A program made the position numbers and the translations under genes. Below the pieces are notes generated by a model, which did not search any database, was not told where the DNA came from, and saw nothing but the letters and a program-made list of their open reading frames with translations. A stretch of DNA of 64,000 nt. It comes from Rhizobium sp. BK418 (GTDB lineage Bacteria > Pseudomonadota > Alphaproteobacteria > Rhizobiales > Rhizobiaceae). The DNA is taken from positions 1-64,000 of the forward strand of contig NZ_SLZK01000009.1 in NCBI RefSeq assembly GCF_004341105.1. Reading direction: 5' to 3'. Shown piece by piece: positions 45,807-53,506 of the stretch. The stretch's first letter is position 1. Each line of letters opens with the position of its first letter.

Positions 45807-46070
45807 ATGAGTTTTCCAGTCCCGACAAGCAGTGATCCCACGCGTCGTTTTAAGGACGCGACCAATGCCGCCCGCGCTGCCCTGGAGGCACTTATCGCCG
45901 ATGCCAACGCCGCGGGTTGGGGCACGGATGAAATGACTGTGGCGCTCGTTGAGGCGGCGCAGTCTCTCAAAGACGCAAACACCAGAGATCCCAGTCCTGC
46001 CGACGATCCGGCAATCAGCGATGTCGATGCGAAGCAAGGACAGATTGGACGTGGTGAGCTATTTGATTGA
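45807..46070 (+). CDS. Hypothetical 87-aa protein
   Basis: A small soluble protein, mostly helical by appearance (SDPTRRFKDATNAARAALEAL, then TDEMTVALVEAAQSL), acidic C-terminus. No family recognised. GAAAGGA lies 6 bases before ATG 45807; an open frame reaches far upstream (45312) but is only the shadow of the opposite genes. It is divergent from the treS operon; no promoter of its own is evident. Confidence 0.7.
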   Translation: MSFPVPTSSDPTRRFKDATNAARAALEALIADANAAGWGTDEMTVALVEAAQSLKDANTRDPSPADDPAISDVDAKQGQIGRGELFD

Positions 46071-46133
46071 ACGTCCATCAAACCGTCGCTCGCAGCGGGG
46101 CGAACAACTCGCATCTGGCGGGACGTCGTCTCA

Positions 46134-46688
46134 TCAGATCCTGATCTGTGGCAGCCTTGCTCGGGCCACTTGTCTGCCGTGGCACCAGAACGGATGGATC
46201 ATGTCACTGGTGGTCAGGACGTCGGCACATGGAACAAGCGGCGACCATCCCTCGTTGGCAGAGAGCCCGACAAAGGCCAGCCTTGTCAGGGATCTCGTGC
46301 CTGCGAACAGATCCTCATCATCGACGGTGATGTCCACCCGCAGCACTTCCGGTGCCCGCACGGAGCAATCGACGGCTTCCCGGGCGATTGCCGTCACCGA
46401 CGTACTTGCTCCGATGTAGAAGGCCGTGATCGCATTCTTGGCGAAGTCCGCGATGGCGGGAACGAGCAGGTCTGAGGGCAGGGCTGTCAACGTCTCGCGT
46501 GTACCGTCAAACCGGTGCCCCATTGCATCTCCGCCTGCGTGACTGCGATTTCCCGAAAACTGAAAGAATATCTCGCGTCGAGTCAGATATTCGACGGTCC
46601 AGCGACCGAAATGGACTGCTGCGTTTGAAGTCGCGAGCGTTTCGATCTCCGACAGGACTTCATGGAAGGTGGTGCGAGCGTCGGCCAT
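46134..46688 (-). CDS. Hypothetical 184-aa protein
   Basis: A soluble protein with no signal or membrane segment and no motif I recognise. Features: LSEIETLATSNAAVHFGRW near the N-terminus, and a C-terminal half with several beta-strand-like stretches (VLRVDITVDDEDL, LTRLAFVGLSAN). AAGGAG lies 7 bases before the ATG, and codon use is normal. A GGAAC element lies just upstream (46711-46735). Convergent with the 87-aa gene. Confidence 0.7.
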   Translation of the reverse strand: MADARTTFHEVLSEIETLATSNAAVHFGRWTVEYLTRREIFFQFSGNRSHAGGDAMGHRFDGTRETLTALPSDLLVPAIADFAKNAITAFYIGASTSVTAIAREAVDCSVRAPEVLRVDITVDDEDLFAGTRSLTRLAFVGLSANEGWSPLVPCADVLTTSDMIHPFWCHGRQVARARLPQIRI

Positions 46689-46710
46689 GGCAATTCTCCT
46701 TGCGAGGACA

Positions 46711-46735
46711 AAGGCAGCCGGAGGGTGAATGTTCC
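46711..46735 (-). promoter_or_regulatory. Weak EcfG-type promoter candidate
   Basis: Minus strand GGAAC (46735-46731), 16-base spacer, CCTT (46714-46711); fits GGAAC-N18-TT but the -10 has a mismatch, and the leader before the ATG at 46688 would be short. Confidence 0.3.
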
Positions 46736-46882
46736 TGTCAAAAGAGAATAACTTCCTATGCTGGCGCGGTGACCGACGCCCGCTAGCATGGCTCAGTGCC
46801 TTTCGTGGTGCTCTAAGGCTCGAAAAGTGCCATCATATTGACGCAGTGCGCATTAACCTTTGGGGACGAAAGGAGATGAGCA

Positions 46883-47179
46883 ATGGCCGGACACGATAGC
46901 TACTATATCGAGATCACCACGCGTCTTCGATCGGTGCGATCTTTCTGCGACTTCCTGTCGAGCGGCGGCACTGTCGGCGTTGCTCCGGCGGACGGCTCAC
47001 GCTACGGCGATGTCACCAGCGATCTGCTCGCAAGAACGCGGAAGGAAGCTGAGACCCTTGATCGCATGCGTCGTCAGCTTTTTCCGGATCGTGCGGACGA
47101 AGAGGTCTCACCCGCGCTCTATACTTGTGAAGTTACCGGCTCCGGCCGGTCGCGCAGGGGAGATCGAGCTCGATCATGA
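46883..47179 (+). CDS. Hypothetical 98-aa protein
   Basis: A soluble protein beginning MAGHDSYYIEITTRLRSV, with an acidic centre (RADEEVS) and an Arg-rich C-terminus. No family recognised. AAAGGAG is 9-10 bases before the ATG. The last 47 bases overlap the 3' end of the convergent exonuclease III gene; the Arg-rich tail there may be a recent extension. Confidence 0.6.
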   Translation: MAGHDSYYIEITTRLRSVRSFCDFLSSGGTVGVAPADGSRYGDVTSDLLARTRKEAETLDRMRRQLFPDRADEEVSPALYTCEVTGSGRSRRGDRARS

Positions 47180-47930
47180 GCGGCGCATGGTCGCTGGTAT
47201 GGTCCCACCCTCGAGGATTGCGGCGGACGCTGGCAGAGCGAAGATGTCCCACGAGGTCGGGACTGAGAAGGACATGGTCGAGCCGCAGTCCTGCGTCGCG
47301 TTCGAATGAGTTTCTCCAATATTTCCAGAACGTATAGATTCGCTCATTCGGGTGAAGGTAGCGAAGTGAGTCCGTCCATCCTTGTTGAACCAGCCTGGCA
47401 TAGGCTTTTCTGACTTCGGGCCTGAACAAGGCGTCATCGCGCCAGCGTTCCGGAGAATAGACATCCATGTCGGTTGGCATGACGTTGAAGTCGCCGATGA
47501 GCAGGGTCGGAATTTTAAGATCCAAGAGCTCTCCTGCGTAGTCATGCAGTCGACCAAACCAGCGCAGTTTATAGTCGAATTTCGGGCCGGGAGCAGGGTT
47601 GCCGTTTGGAAGATAGAGGCAGCAGACCAAAAGCCCGTTTACGGCAGCTTCGATATAGCGGCTGTGGCTGTCGTCCAGATCCCCTGGCAGACCTCGACGC
47701 GTAAGCACCGGCAAAACATTTCTCGCAAGGATTGCCACACCGTTCCAACTCTTTTGGCCATGCCAGACGGCGCGATAGCCGGCACGTTCGATGTCCCGTT
47801 GAGGGAATTTGTCGTCGGAAGTTTTTAGTTCCTGAAGGCAGACGATATCAGGCGCATCCTCTCTCAGCCATCGCAGGAGTATCGGAAGGCGACCGATAAT
47901 TCCGTTGATATTATAGGTTGCTATTTTCAA
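47133..47930 (-). CDS. xth: Exodeoxyribonuclease III
   Basis: A 265-residue EEP-fold nuclease for abasic-site cleavage and 3'-end repair. Motifs: IATYNINGI, LQELKTSDDKFP (catalytic Glu), GDFNVMPTDMDVY, and the final WDHTSDHAPLM. The start is TTG 47930 with GGAGG 4 bases upstream; the longer ATG-less frame extends into the two-hairpin element and should not be counted. The 3' end overlaps the opposite 98-aa gene. Likely cytoplasmic repair of oxidative damage. Confidence 0.93.
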   Translation of the reverse strand: MKIATYNINGIIGRLPILLRWLREDAPDIVCLQELKTSDDKFPQRDIERAGYRAVWHGQKSWNGVAILARNVLPVLTRRGLPGDLDDSHSRYIEAAVNGLLVCCLYLPNGNPAPGPKFDYKLRWFGRLHDYAGELLDLKIPTLLIGDFNVMPTDMDVYSPERWRDDALFRPEVRKAYARLVQQGWTDSLRYLHPNERIYTFWKYWRNSFERDAGLRLDHVLLSPDLVGHLRSASVRRNPRGWDHTSDHAPLMIELDLPCATGRSR

Positions 47931-48424
47931 TCGACCTCCGGGCGGCGAGGCGGACCGGACAGGTTGGGTGCTCGTCTGCCGTTTCGTTAGCCATGGCGGG
48001 AAACCGGAAAAATCGCCATGTTCACCATCCCTATCGCGTCCGGTTGACACGGTCCGCACTCGGCGAAGGGAATGTGCGTGGCTTCAGAAAGTTCCCATCG
48101 GCCGGTGGTCGAGGCGGATCGGACTGTCTTGCAATACCATCATGTTGTTCTTACTTACGTGGGACCACCCGTACCGACTGGGCAAGGCCCACAAAACGAC
48201 AAGAGCTCCTCTTGAGGATGCGCGGTCCCGCAGGATTTTCGCAACAGCAATCATGAGCTGGTTCCGCACAGATGGTAATCGCACCGGCACAGCACGGTGA
48301 CAAAGCGCAATCCTTTGATCGTTTTCATCCAAGGCTGCCTCCGACTGTGCCATTCGCACAGATTTAATGCCGAGGAATTGCCCAGGCCGAGCGGGCTCAA
48401 CGCTATCATCCGAAAGGAGAAAAC
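47931..48424. other. Intergenic region with two-hairpin element, copy 2
   Basis: 494 bases between the divergent exonuclease III and S21 genes. It carries the palindromic element at 47954-48057; a GGAAC at 48095-48091 (minus strand) has a weak CATT partner. Open frames on the plus strand here lack ribosome-binding sites. Nothing else recognised. Confidence 0.5.
47954..48057 (-). repeat. Two-hairpin intergenic element, copy 2
   Basis: Minus-strand counterpart of 1957-2060. Hairpin 1 at 48051-48035, hairpin 2 at 48020-47992 with a perfect 7-bp stem CATGGCG/CGCCATG and the same loop core ATTTTTCCGG. It lies just upstream of the exonuclease III start in the same orientation. Confidence 0.7.
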
Positions 48425-48661
48425 ATGCAGGTCATTGTCAGAGACAACAATGTTGAGCAGGCGCTCCGCGCTCTGAAGAAGAAAATGCAGCGCGAAGGGT
48501 TATTTCGGGAGATGAAAGAGCGACGGGCCTATGAAAAACCCTCTGAGCGCCGTGTCCGCGAAAAAGCCCAGGCGATTGCCCGACAGCGCAAGGCTGCACG
48601 CAAAAGGATGCAGCGCGAAGGGCTTCTGCCGGCCGCAAGGCGCCGCGCATCCACACGCTGA
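48425..48661 (+). CDS. rpsU: Small ribosomal subunit protein bS21
   Basis: A 78-residue basic protein starting MQVIVRDNNVEQALRALKKK, the S21 signature, with LFREMKERRAYEKPSE following. The Arg/Lys-rich C-terminus is slightly longer than in E. coli (71 aa). Rhizobia often have two or more S21 paralogues; this one, away from other ribosomal genes, may be the accessory copy. AAAGGAG precedes the ATG by 6 bases. S21 takes part in translation initiation. Confidence 0.95.
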   Translation: MQVIVRDNNVEQALRALKKKMQREGLFREMKERRAYEKPSERRVREKAQAIARQRKAARKRMQREGLLPAARRRASTR

Positions 48662-48729
48662 TGACAGATGCGGCGCCGCAATATGCCTGCGGCGCTCGAC
48701 ACGAACCCTCTATTTTGGAAAAGGACATC

Positions 48730-48924
48730 ATGGAAGAGTTGCGTAGTTTGACGGTTTCCGATGATCGGCTTGACGATTGTCGTGAGGCCATTGGAGCGGA
48801 TCTGCAGGACTTGATCGATGCGACCGTCGCCTCCGGTTTTACGGTCGAAGAAACATTGATCGCGATCAGCGAACTCGTCGCGGAGGATTTCGCCTCTGCG
48901 GTGAAGCTCCCGAGCGTTCACTGA
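48730..48924 (+). CDS. Hypothetical 64-aa acidic protein
   Basis: A small helical acidic protein (MEELRSLTVSDDRLD, then VASGFTVEETLIAISELV). No family recognised. I prefer ATG 48730, with AAAAGGAC upstream; the in-frame ATG 48661 overlaps the S21 stop codon and would add 23 residues. It is likely co-transcribed with rpsU. Confidence 0.65.
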   Translation: MEELRSLTVSDDRLDDCREAIGADLQDLIDATVASGFTVEETLIAISELVAEDFASAVKLPSVH

Positions 48925-48973
48925 GGCGAGTGCACCAGATCAGCCAGAGCCGGAGGGAATGGAGGTCGATCGC

Positions 48974-50287
48974 TCAGGCGCGCGATACGCGGTCGCGAGG
49001 CGGTGCATCATGAGTGTCGCCCGCTTTTTCTTCTCTATCGAGAGCGTTTTGCATTTCCTCGAAGACTTGAATGAGCTGCGAGGCAGACGGCGCTGCATCG
49101 TCCGAAGGGACTGTGTCGGAAACAGTATTGACGGGTGTCTTGTGGCTCGTTTGCGCCAGCGTCGGCAGCAGGGTCACGATGAGTGAGGCGAAAAACTTCT
49201 TCCGGCGTTCGGCGACTTCCGCCAGCAGGAAGCAAAGGATGAAGCAGGCGACGAGCAAAGCCGCCGCCATCGGAATATGCTCCTCCACCGGATGCAGGAA
49301 GGACGCAAACATCAGGATGAGCGGCTGGTGGACCAGATAGAGCGTAAAGCTGCCACCAGCCAACCATTTGATCGCCGGACCTGTCTTCTTGAACAGTATT
49401 GGAGCCTGATACAGCAGCGATGCCGCGCCAATGAGGTGCAGGACCACGGCAAGACCGATGAGATTGAAATATACGAAATTAGTCGCCTCCTGAGACAATG
49501 ACCAGGTCTCGTACATGTTGGTCGCTGCGCGATCGGCAAAAAATTTCAGGCTGACGAATAGTGCAAGCGATGCGCCGATCATTGCGATTGAGATGGGGCG
49601 CTGCAATGGCGGACGTTCGATGACCCACTTCATCGTTGACCAGCCCATGAGCCACAGCGGCATATACATCAGGATTTTCGGACCAACAGCAGCAGCCCAA
49701 AGGCATAGCAATGGTACTTTCGCGCGCCGCGGCGAAAAAGCGAACAACCCGAAGAACAGGTAGTACTGAACTTCGAAGCCCAGCGACCAATAAGGCTCGC
49801 CGCTGCCGAAAACGGCATGCACAAACCACAACTGATTTGTGAAGGTCACATAGGCCAGGGCGGCTTCGAGTGATATCGGCCTGAAAAATCCGGTATTGAT
49901 GAAATCATAGTAAAAAGCGTTCGCGCGCATCCCGATGCTGTCGGCGACGAAGATCACCGCGATCGCCAGCAGGGCAACGGGCATTATTCGAGCGATACGG
50001 GCAACGAGGTATATCCGCCATTCCTTTTCGCTCACCTGCCGGATGTAGCTGATGACAAATCCTGAGAGAACAAAGAAGATGGCGACTGCTTCCCGACCCC
50101 AACCAAGGGGTCCGATCTTGATAGAGGGGAGCAGGAAAATATGCGCATGGGAGAGGAATACGACGACGGCCGCGCCGAGCCGAAGTAAATCAAGATAGAT
50201 AGAAAGATTGCTGTCGATCTTCCTGCCTTCGATCGCGCTCATGATTGATTTCTCATCGGATGACAAAGCCGGCCTGAAAAGCCGCAC
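48974..50287 (-). CDS. OafA-like membrane acyltransferase (acyltransferase family 3)
   Basis: A 437-residue protein with about ten membrane helices and the catalytic-type motif VVFLSHAHIF in the first helix. VIFFVLSGFVISY-like segment (AIFFVLSGFVIS) follows. The last about 70 residues form a polar cytoplasmic tail. Family members O-acetylate or succinylate surface polysaccharides, lipid A or Nod factors. Convergent with the rpsU pair; no partner gene is adjacent, but the envelope-glycan genes on both sides are plausible substrates. Confidence 0.92.
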   Translation of the reverse strand: MRLFRPALSSDEKSIMSAIEGRKIDSNLSIYLDLLRLGAAVVVFLSHAHIFLLPSIKIGPLGWGREAVAIFFVLSGFVISYIRQVSEKEWRIYLVARIARIMPVALLAIAVIFVADSIGMRANAFYYDFINTGFFRPISLEAALAYVTFTNQLWFVHAVFGSGEPYWSLGFEVQYYLFFGLFAFSPRRAKVPLLCLWAAAVGPKILMYMPLWLMGWSTMKWVIERPPLQRPISIAMIGASLALFVSLKFFADRAATNMYETWSLSQEATNFVYFNLIGLAVVLHLIGAASLLYQAPILFKKTGPAIKWLAGGSFTLYLVHQPLILMFASFLHPVEEHIPMAAALLVACFILCFLLAEVAERRKKFFASLIVTLLPTLAQTSHKTPVNTVSDTVPSDDAAPSASQLIQVFEEMQNALDREEKAGDTHDAPPRDRVSRA

Positions 50288-50431
50288 CTTGTTTTAAGCC
50301 CTGATTTCTGCGCTGATGCGCGAGGGCGTCATTCGACAAGCAAACCTTTTAAAAGTGTTTAGCGGACAGGTTTAAATATTGATGAAGCCGTTGATATCAT
50401 CGAAATATCCGGCGCTGTGAGAGTGAGGCTA

Positions 50432-51061
50432 CTACAACCGTTCAGCCCAGGTCGTCGTGCGTTCCGACAGCCGCCGCAGATGATCGGCGACGGAATAGCC
50501 GGAAATCTTCTTCCGCGGCTTCAGGTCGTGGTCGCCATCTTCCAGCCAGAGGAAATCTATCTGATCTGACAGCGTATAGGATGAGACCTCGTACCTTGAT
50601 CCAAAGGGATCGCGTGTTCCCTGACAGATCAGAGTGGGCGTGCGAAGGCTTTCCAGATGCGCAGTGCGAAGCTGGTCGGGTTTTCCTGGTGGGTGAAACG
50701 GATATCCGAGGCAGAGCAGGCCCCTGACTTTTCCTGCCGCGAAAGTCTCATCGGCGATCATGCTTGCAACGCGGCCTCCCATCGACTTGCCGCCGATGAT
50801 CAGTTTGCCGGCGTCCAGTTGATGGATCGCGGCACGATACTCATCCAGGAGATGGTCGGCGCGCGGTGGAGGCTTGATCGCTCCGGTCAGGCGCCGTTGC
50901 GCCATATAGGCGAACTCGAAACGCGCTATTCTGAAGCCGCCATCTGCGAGTGCTTTCGATAGACCCGTCATTGCGGCGGAATCCATCGCTCCGCCCGCGC
51001 CATGCGCGAGAAGGATGGTGAAGTTGGCGGTTTCGGGTCCAATGATCAGAAAGCTCGTCAT
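50432..51061 (-). CDS. Alpha/beta hydrolase, KANL3/Tex30-like
   Basis: A 209-residue hydrolase: oxyanion LLAHGAGGAMDS, nucleophile elbow GGKSMGGRVAS, acid GTRDPFG, catalytic His DGDHDLKP. The KANL3/Tex30 group in bacteria has no settled substrate. Cytoplasmic. It overlaps the methyltransferase gene upstream by 4 bases (ATGA), so the two are co-translated. Confidence 0.9.
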   Translation of the reverse strand: MTSFLIIGPETANFTILLAHGAGGAMDSAAMTGLSKALADGGFRIARFEFAYMAQRRLTGAIKPPPRADHLLDEYRAAIHQLDAGKLIIGGKSMGGRVASMIADETFAAGKVRGLLCLGYPFHPPGKPDQLRTAHLESLRTPTLICQGTRDPFGSRYEVSSYTLSDQIDFLWLEDGDHDLKPRKKISGYSVADHLRRLSERTTTWAERL

Positions 51062-51702
51062 CCGTGAGGCCTGGTCGCGAAAACCACCATCGACTTTGCA
51101 AAAGTAGGGATTCGTCCGGTCCGAACGATCCTTATACGGTGGAATCCTGTGTCAACAAGAAGCGTATTGATAGTCTTTTCTGACCAAAACTTTATATGCC
51201 CATGGTCTCGGAGAGGCATAAAATGCTCATCCATCCTTCCGGCGACGGCAAGGGCGAGGTTCTTCCAGTACCCGTGAAACGGTGTTGACAACACGAATAG
51301 ACCCCCAGGCCGAAGGAGATCAAAGGCGGTTTTGGCAAATTTACGAGGGCGATAGAGATGCTCTATAACCTCAAGCGACAGAACGGCATCCCATTCGCCG
51401 TATTTGTCGACAAGGCGATCATAGGCTGATGCGATTTCCACAGGAAGCATCGGATATTTCGTTCTGGCCTGGTTGATGCCATCCAGCGATGGATCGATAC
51501 CGTAAACCTTGAAGCCATCTACGGACAAACGTTGCAGGACATCACCGGTGCCACATCCGATCTCGAAAACCGCGTGAATCGAGGAATTGCGTTTCAGCTC
51601 GCGAACGACAGCAGGATAGATATAGGCCTGCGAAAGGTTTGGGGCCCAGTGGATGTAATCATCAGCATTGTCGTCTGCGCTACGCAAGGTGATTACCTGC
51701 AT
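51058..51702 (-). CDS. Class I SAM-dependent methyltransferase
   Basis: A 214-residue methyltransferase with motif I VFEIGCGTGDVLQRL and a following acidic loop (YGIDPSLDG); the post-motif segment LSLEVIEHLYRP is typical of Methyltransf_11/23 enzymes such as UbiG-like or sugar methyltransferases. Substrate unknown. First of a two-gene operon with the alpha/beta hydrolase. The promoter lies in the A/T-rich stretch 51703-51790. Confidence 0.88.
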   Translation of the reverse strand: MQVITLRSADDNADDYIHWAPNLSQAYIYPAVVRELKRNSSIHAVFEIGCGTGDVLQRLSVDGFKVYGIDPSLDGINQARTKYPMLPVEIASAYDRLVDKYGEWDAVLSLEVIEHLYRPRKFAKTAFDLLRPGGLFVLSTPFHGYWKNLALAVAGRMDEHFMPLRDHGHIKFWSEKTINTLLVDTGFHRIRIVRTGRIPTFAKSMVVFATRPHG

Positions 51703-52103
51703 GCCTGATTACATCGTTTATTAATTATATAAAAAATAAACCGAGTAGAAAAGCCAGCTGCTGGAGAAAAATAAAGTAACGCAAGACCTATTCGTCGCGC
51801 TTAATACCACAGCGGCGAACAGTTAAGCGCCATAAGCTCTGTAGGTTTCTTGCGGACAGTATATAATGTCAGAGGTTCGGCGGAGTGGTCGACTTCGCCG
51901 AAGAAACGCTCGATTGGTGCCGCGATAGGAACTGTTGAGGCAGCCATGAGATGATGCGGCGGAGGCGGGAAAAATGCGCCGGCAGCCAGATGCCGCAATT
52001 CGATCTGACATCGTTACAGGCGAAGCCGGGCTCTTGAGAGTGATCCGGCAGCAGGCGGCGGGCCAGCGAAGCCCGCCTTTCCAGCAACGAAGGTCGTCCG
52101 TTC
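51703..52103. other. Intergenic region upstream of methyltransferase, downstream of ugd
   Basis: 401 bases; an A/T-rich promoter-like stretch at 51703-51790. A hairpin GGCGGGC/GCCCGCC at 52057-52077 is a possible terminator for ugd. Small frames here have no ribosome-binding sites or recognisable products. Confidence 0.45.
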
Positions 52104-53420
52104 CTATCTTTTCTCGGGTTTCTTGCCGATGGCAAAATAACCGAAGCCATGTTTAGTCACGTCACTCAGAGAATAGATGTTCCTCAAGTCAACGATCACA
52201 GGAGTTTTCATGATCGTTTTAAGGCGCTTCAGATCAAGCGCACGGAACTCTTCCCATTCGGTGACGATGACGATTGCGTCGGCATCAACGGCGATCTCGT
52301 AGGGGTCCTTGCCGTAAGTGATCGGGCCGAGCATGCTCTTTGCGGCCTCCATGCCCTCCGGATCGAAGGCATGGACTGCGGCGCCCCCGTCGAGCAAAGC
52401 CTGAACGATGGTGATCGATGGCGCATCGCGCATGTCGTCGGTGTTCGGTTTGAAGGTCAGACCAAGGATGGCGATCTTCTTGCCGCGCACATCGCCATTG
52501 CAGGCGGCGATGACCTTGCGGCCCATCGCGCGCTTACGGTTGTCATTGATCGCGACCGTCGTCTCGATGAGACGTATCGGGCTGTCGAAGTCCTGTGCGG
52601 TCTTGACGAGCGCGAGCGTATCCTTCGGGAAGCAGGAGCCGCCGTAACCAGGGCCTGCATGCAGAAATTTATCGCCGATGCGTTTATCCATGCCGATGCC
52701 CTTGGCAACCTTCTGGACATCCGCACCGATCTTTTCGGAGAGGTCCGCAATTTCGTTGATGAAGGTGATCTTCATCGCCAGGAAGGCGTTGGCGGCGTAC
52801 TTGATGAGTTCCGACGTCCGTCGTTCGCAGAAGTAGAGAGGCGCTTCGTTGAGATAGAGCGGGCGGTAGACCTCGCGCATAACCTCGATGGCGCGGGGGT
52901 TCTCCGTGCCGATCACGATACGGTCGGGACGCTTGAAGTCGGTGATAGCCGCGCCTTCCCGCAGGAATTCCGGATTGGAAACGACAGCAATATCCTTTTC
53001 CGGGAACTCTTCGCGGAAGATGCGCTCGATTTCGTCACCAGTGCCGACCGGGACGGTGGATTTTGTCACGACGACCGTAAATCCCTTGACGGCGGCAGCG
53101 ATTTCACGCGCCGCAGCATAGACATAGCTCAGGTCGGCATGACCATCGCCGCGTCGTGACGGCGTGCCAACAGCGATGAAAACGACGTCCGCTTCGCCGA
53201 CCGAGGGAACGAGGTTTGTCGAGAAATCAAGGCGTCCGGCTTCGCGGTTCTGTTGAATAATAGCCTCGAGACCAGGCTCAAAAATCGGCACCTCGCCGGC
53301 TTCCAACGCCGCAATTTTTGCTTCGGACTTATCGACGCAAGTCACGTGGTGACCAAAGTCGGCAAAGCAGGCGCCAGAAACGAGGCCGACATAACCGGAA
53401 CCAATCATAACGATACGCAT
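52104..53420 (-). CDS. ugd: UDP-glucose 6-dehydrogenase
   Basis: A 438-residue enzyme converting UDP-glucose to UDP-glucuronate with two NAD+. N-terminal GSGYVGLVSGACFADFGH, catalytic Cys in GPGYGGSCFPKDTLAL, and the C-terminal domain GLTFKPNTDDMRDAPS. In rhizobia such genes (rkpK) feed glucuronate into exopolysaccharide and capsule. It is downstream of manC and phosphomannomutase in the same direction, separated from manC by 86 bases that contain a large inverted repeat. Confidence 0.97.
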   Translation of the reverse strand: MRIVMIGSGYVGLVSGACFADFGHHVTCVDKSEAKIAALEAGEVPIFEPGLEAIIQQNREAGRLDFSTNLVPSVGEADVVFIAVGTPSRRGDGHADLSYVYAAAREIAAAVKGFTVVVTKSTVPVGTGDEIERIFREEFPEKDIAVVSNPEFLREGAAITDFKRPDRIVIGTENPRAIEVMREVYRPLYLNEAPLYFCERRTSELIKYAANAFLAMKITFINEIADLSEKIGADVQKVAKGIGMDKRIGDKFLHAGPGYGGSCFPKDTLALVKTAQDFDSPIRLIETTVAINDNRKRAMGRKVIAACNGDVRGKKIAILGLTFKPNTDDMRDAPSITIVQALLDGGAAVHAFDPEGMEAAKSMLGPITYGKDPYEIAVDADAIVIVTEWEEFRALDLKRLKTIMKTPVIVDLRNIYSLSDVTKHGFGYFAIGKKPEKR

Positions 53421-53442
53421 GAAGCTGTCTCCAAGTTAAAAT

Positions 53443-53495
53443 AACGCCATTTGGGCTATATGCTGCAACGCAACAAATCAAGCCTAAATGGCGTT
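53443..53495. repeat. 15-nt inverted repeat between manC and ugd
   Basis: Arms 53443-53457 (AACGCCATTTGGGCT) and 53481-53495 (AGCCTAAATGGCGTT) match at 14 of 15, flanked by A/T tracts, with a 23-base centre. Operator or attenuator candidate. Confidence 0.65.
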
Positions 53496-53506
53496 TTAAT
53501 GGAATG

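Noticed and set aside
48071..48095. GGAAC-N16-CATT on the minus strand as promoter for exonuclease III
   Set aside because: The -10 mismatches and it lies about 140 bases upstream, beyond the hairpin element; kept only as a note.
51801..52150. Short minus-strand frames between the methyltransferase and ugd genes
   Set aside because: No ribosome-binding sites, no codon bias and partial overlap with the 3' end of ugd.
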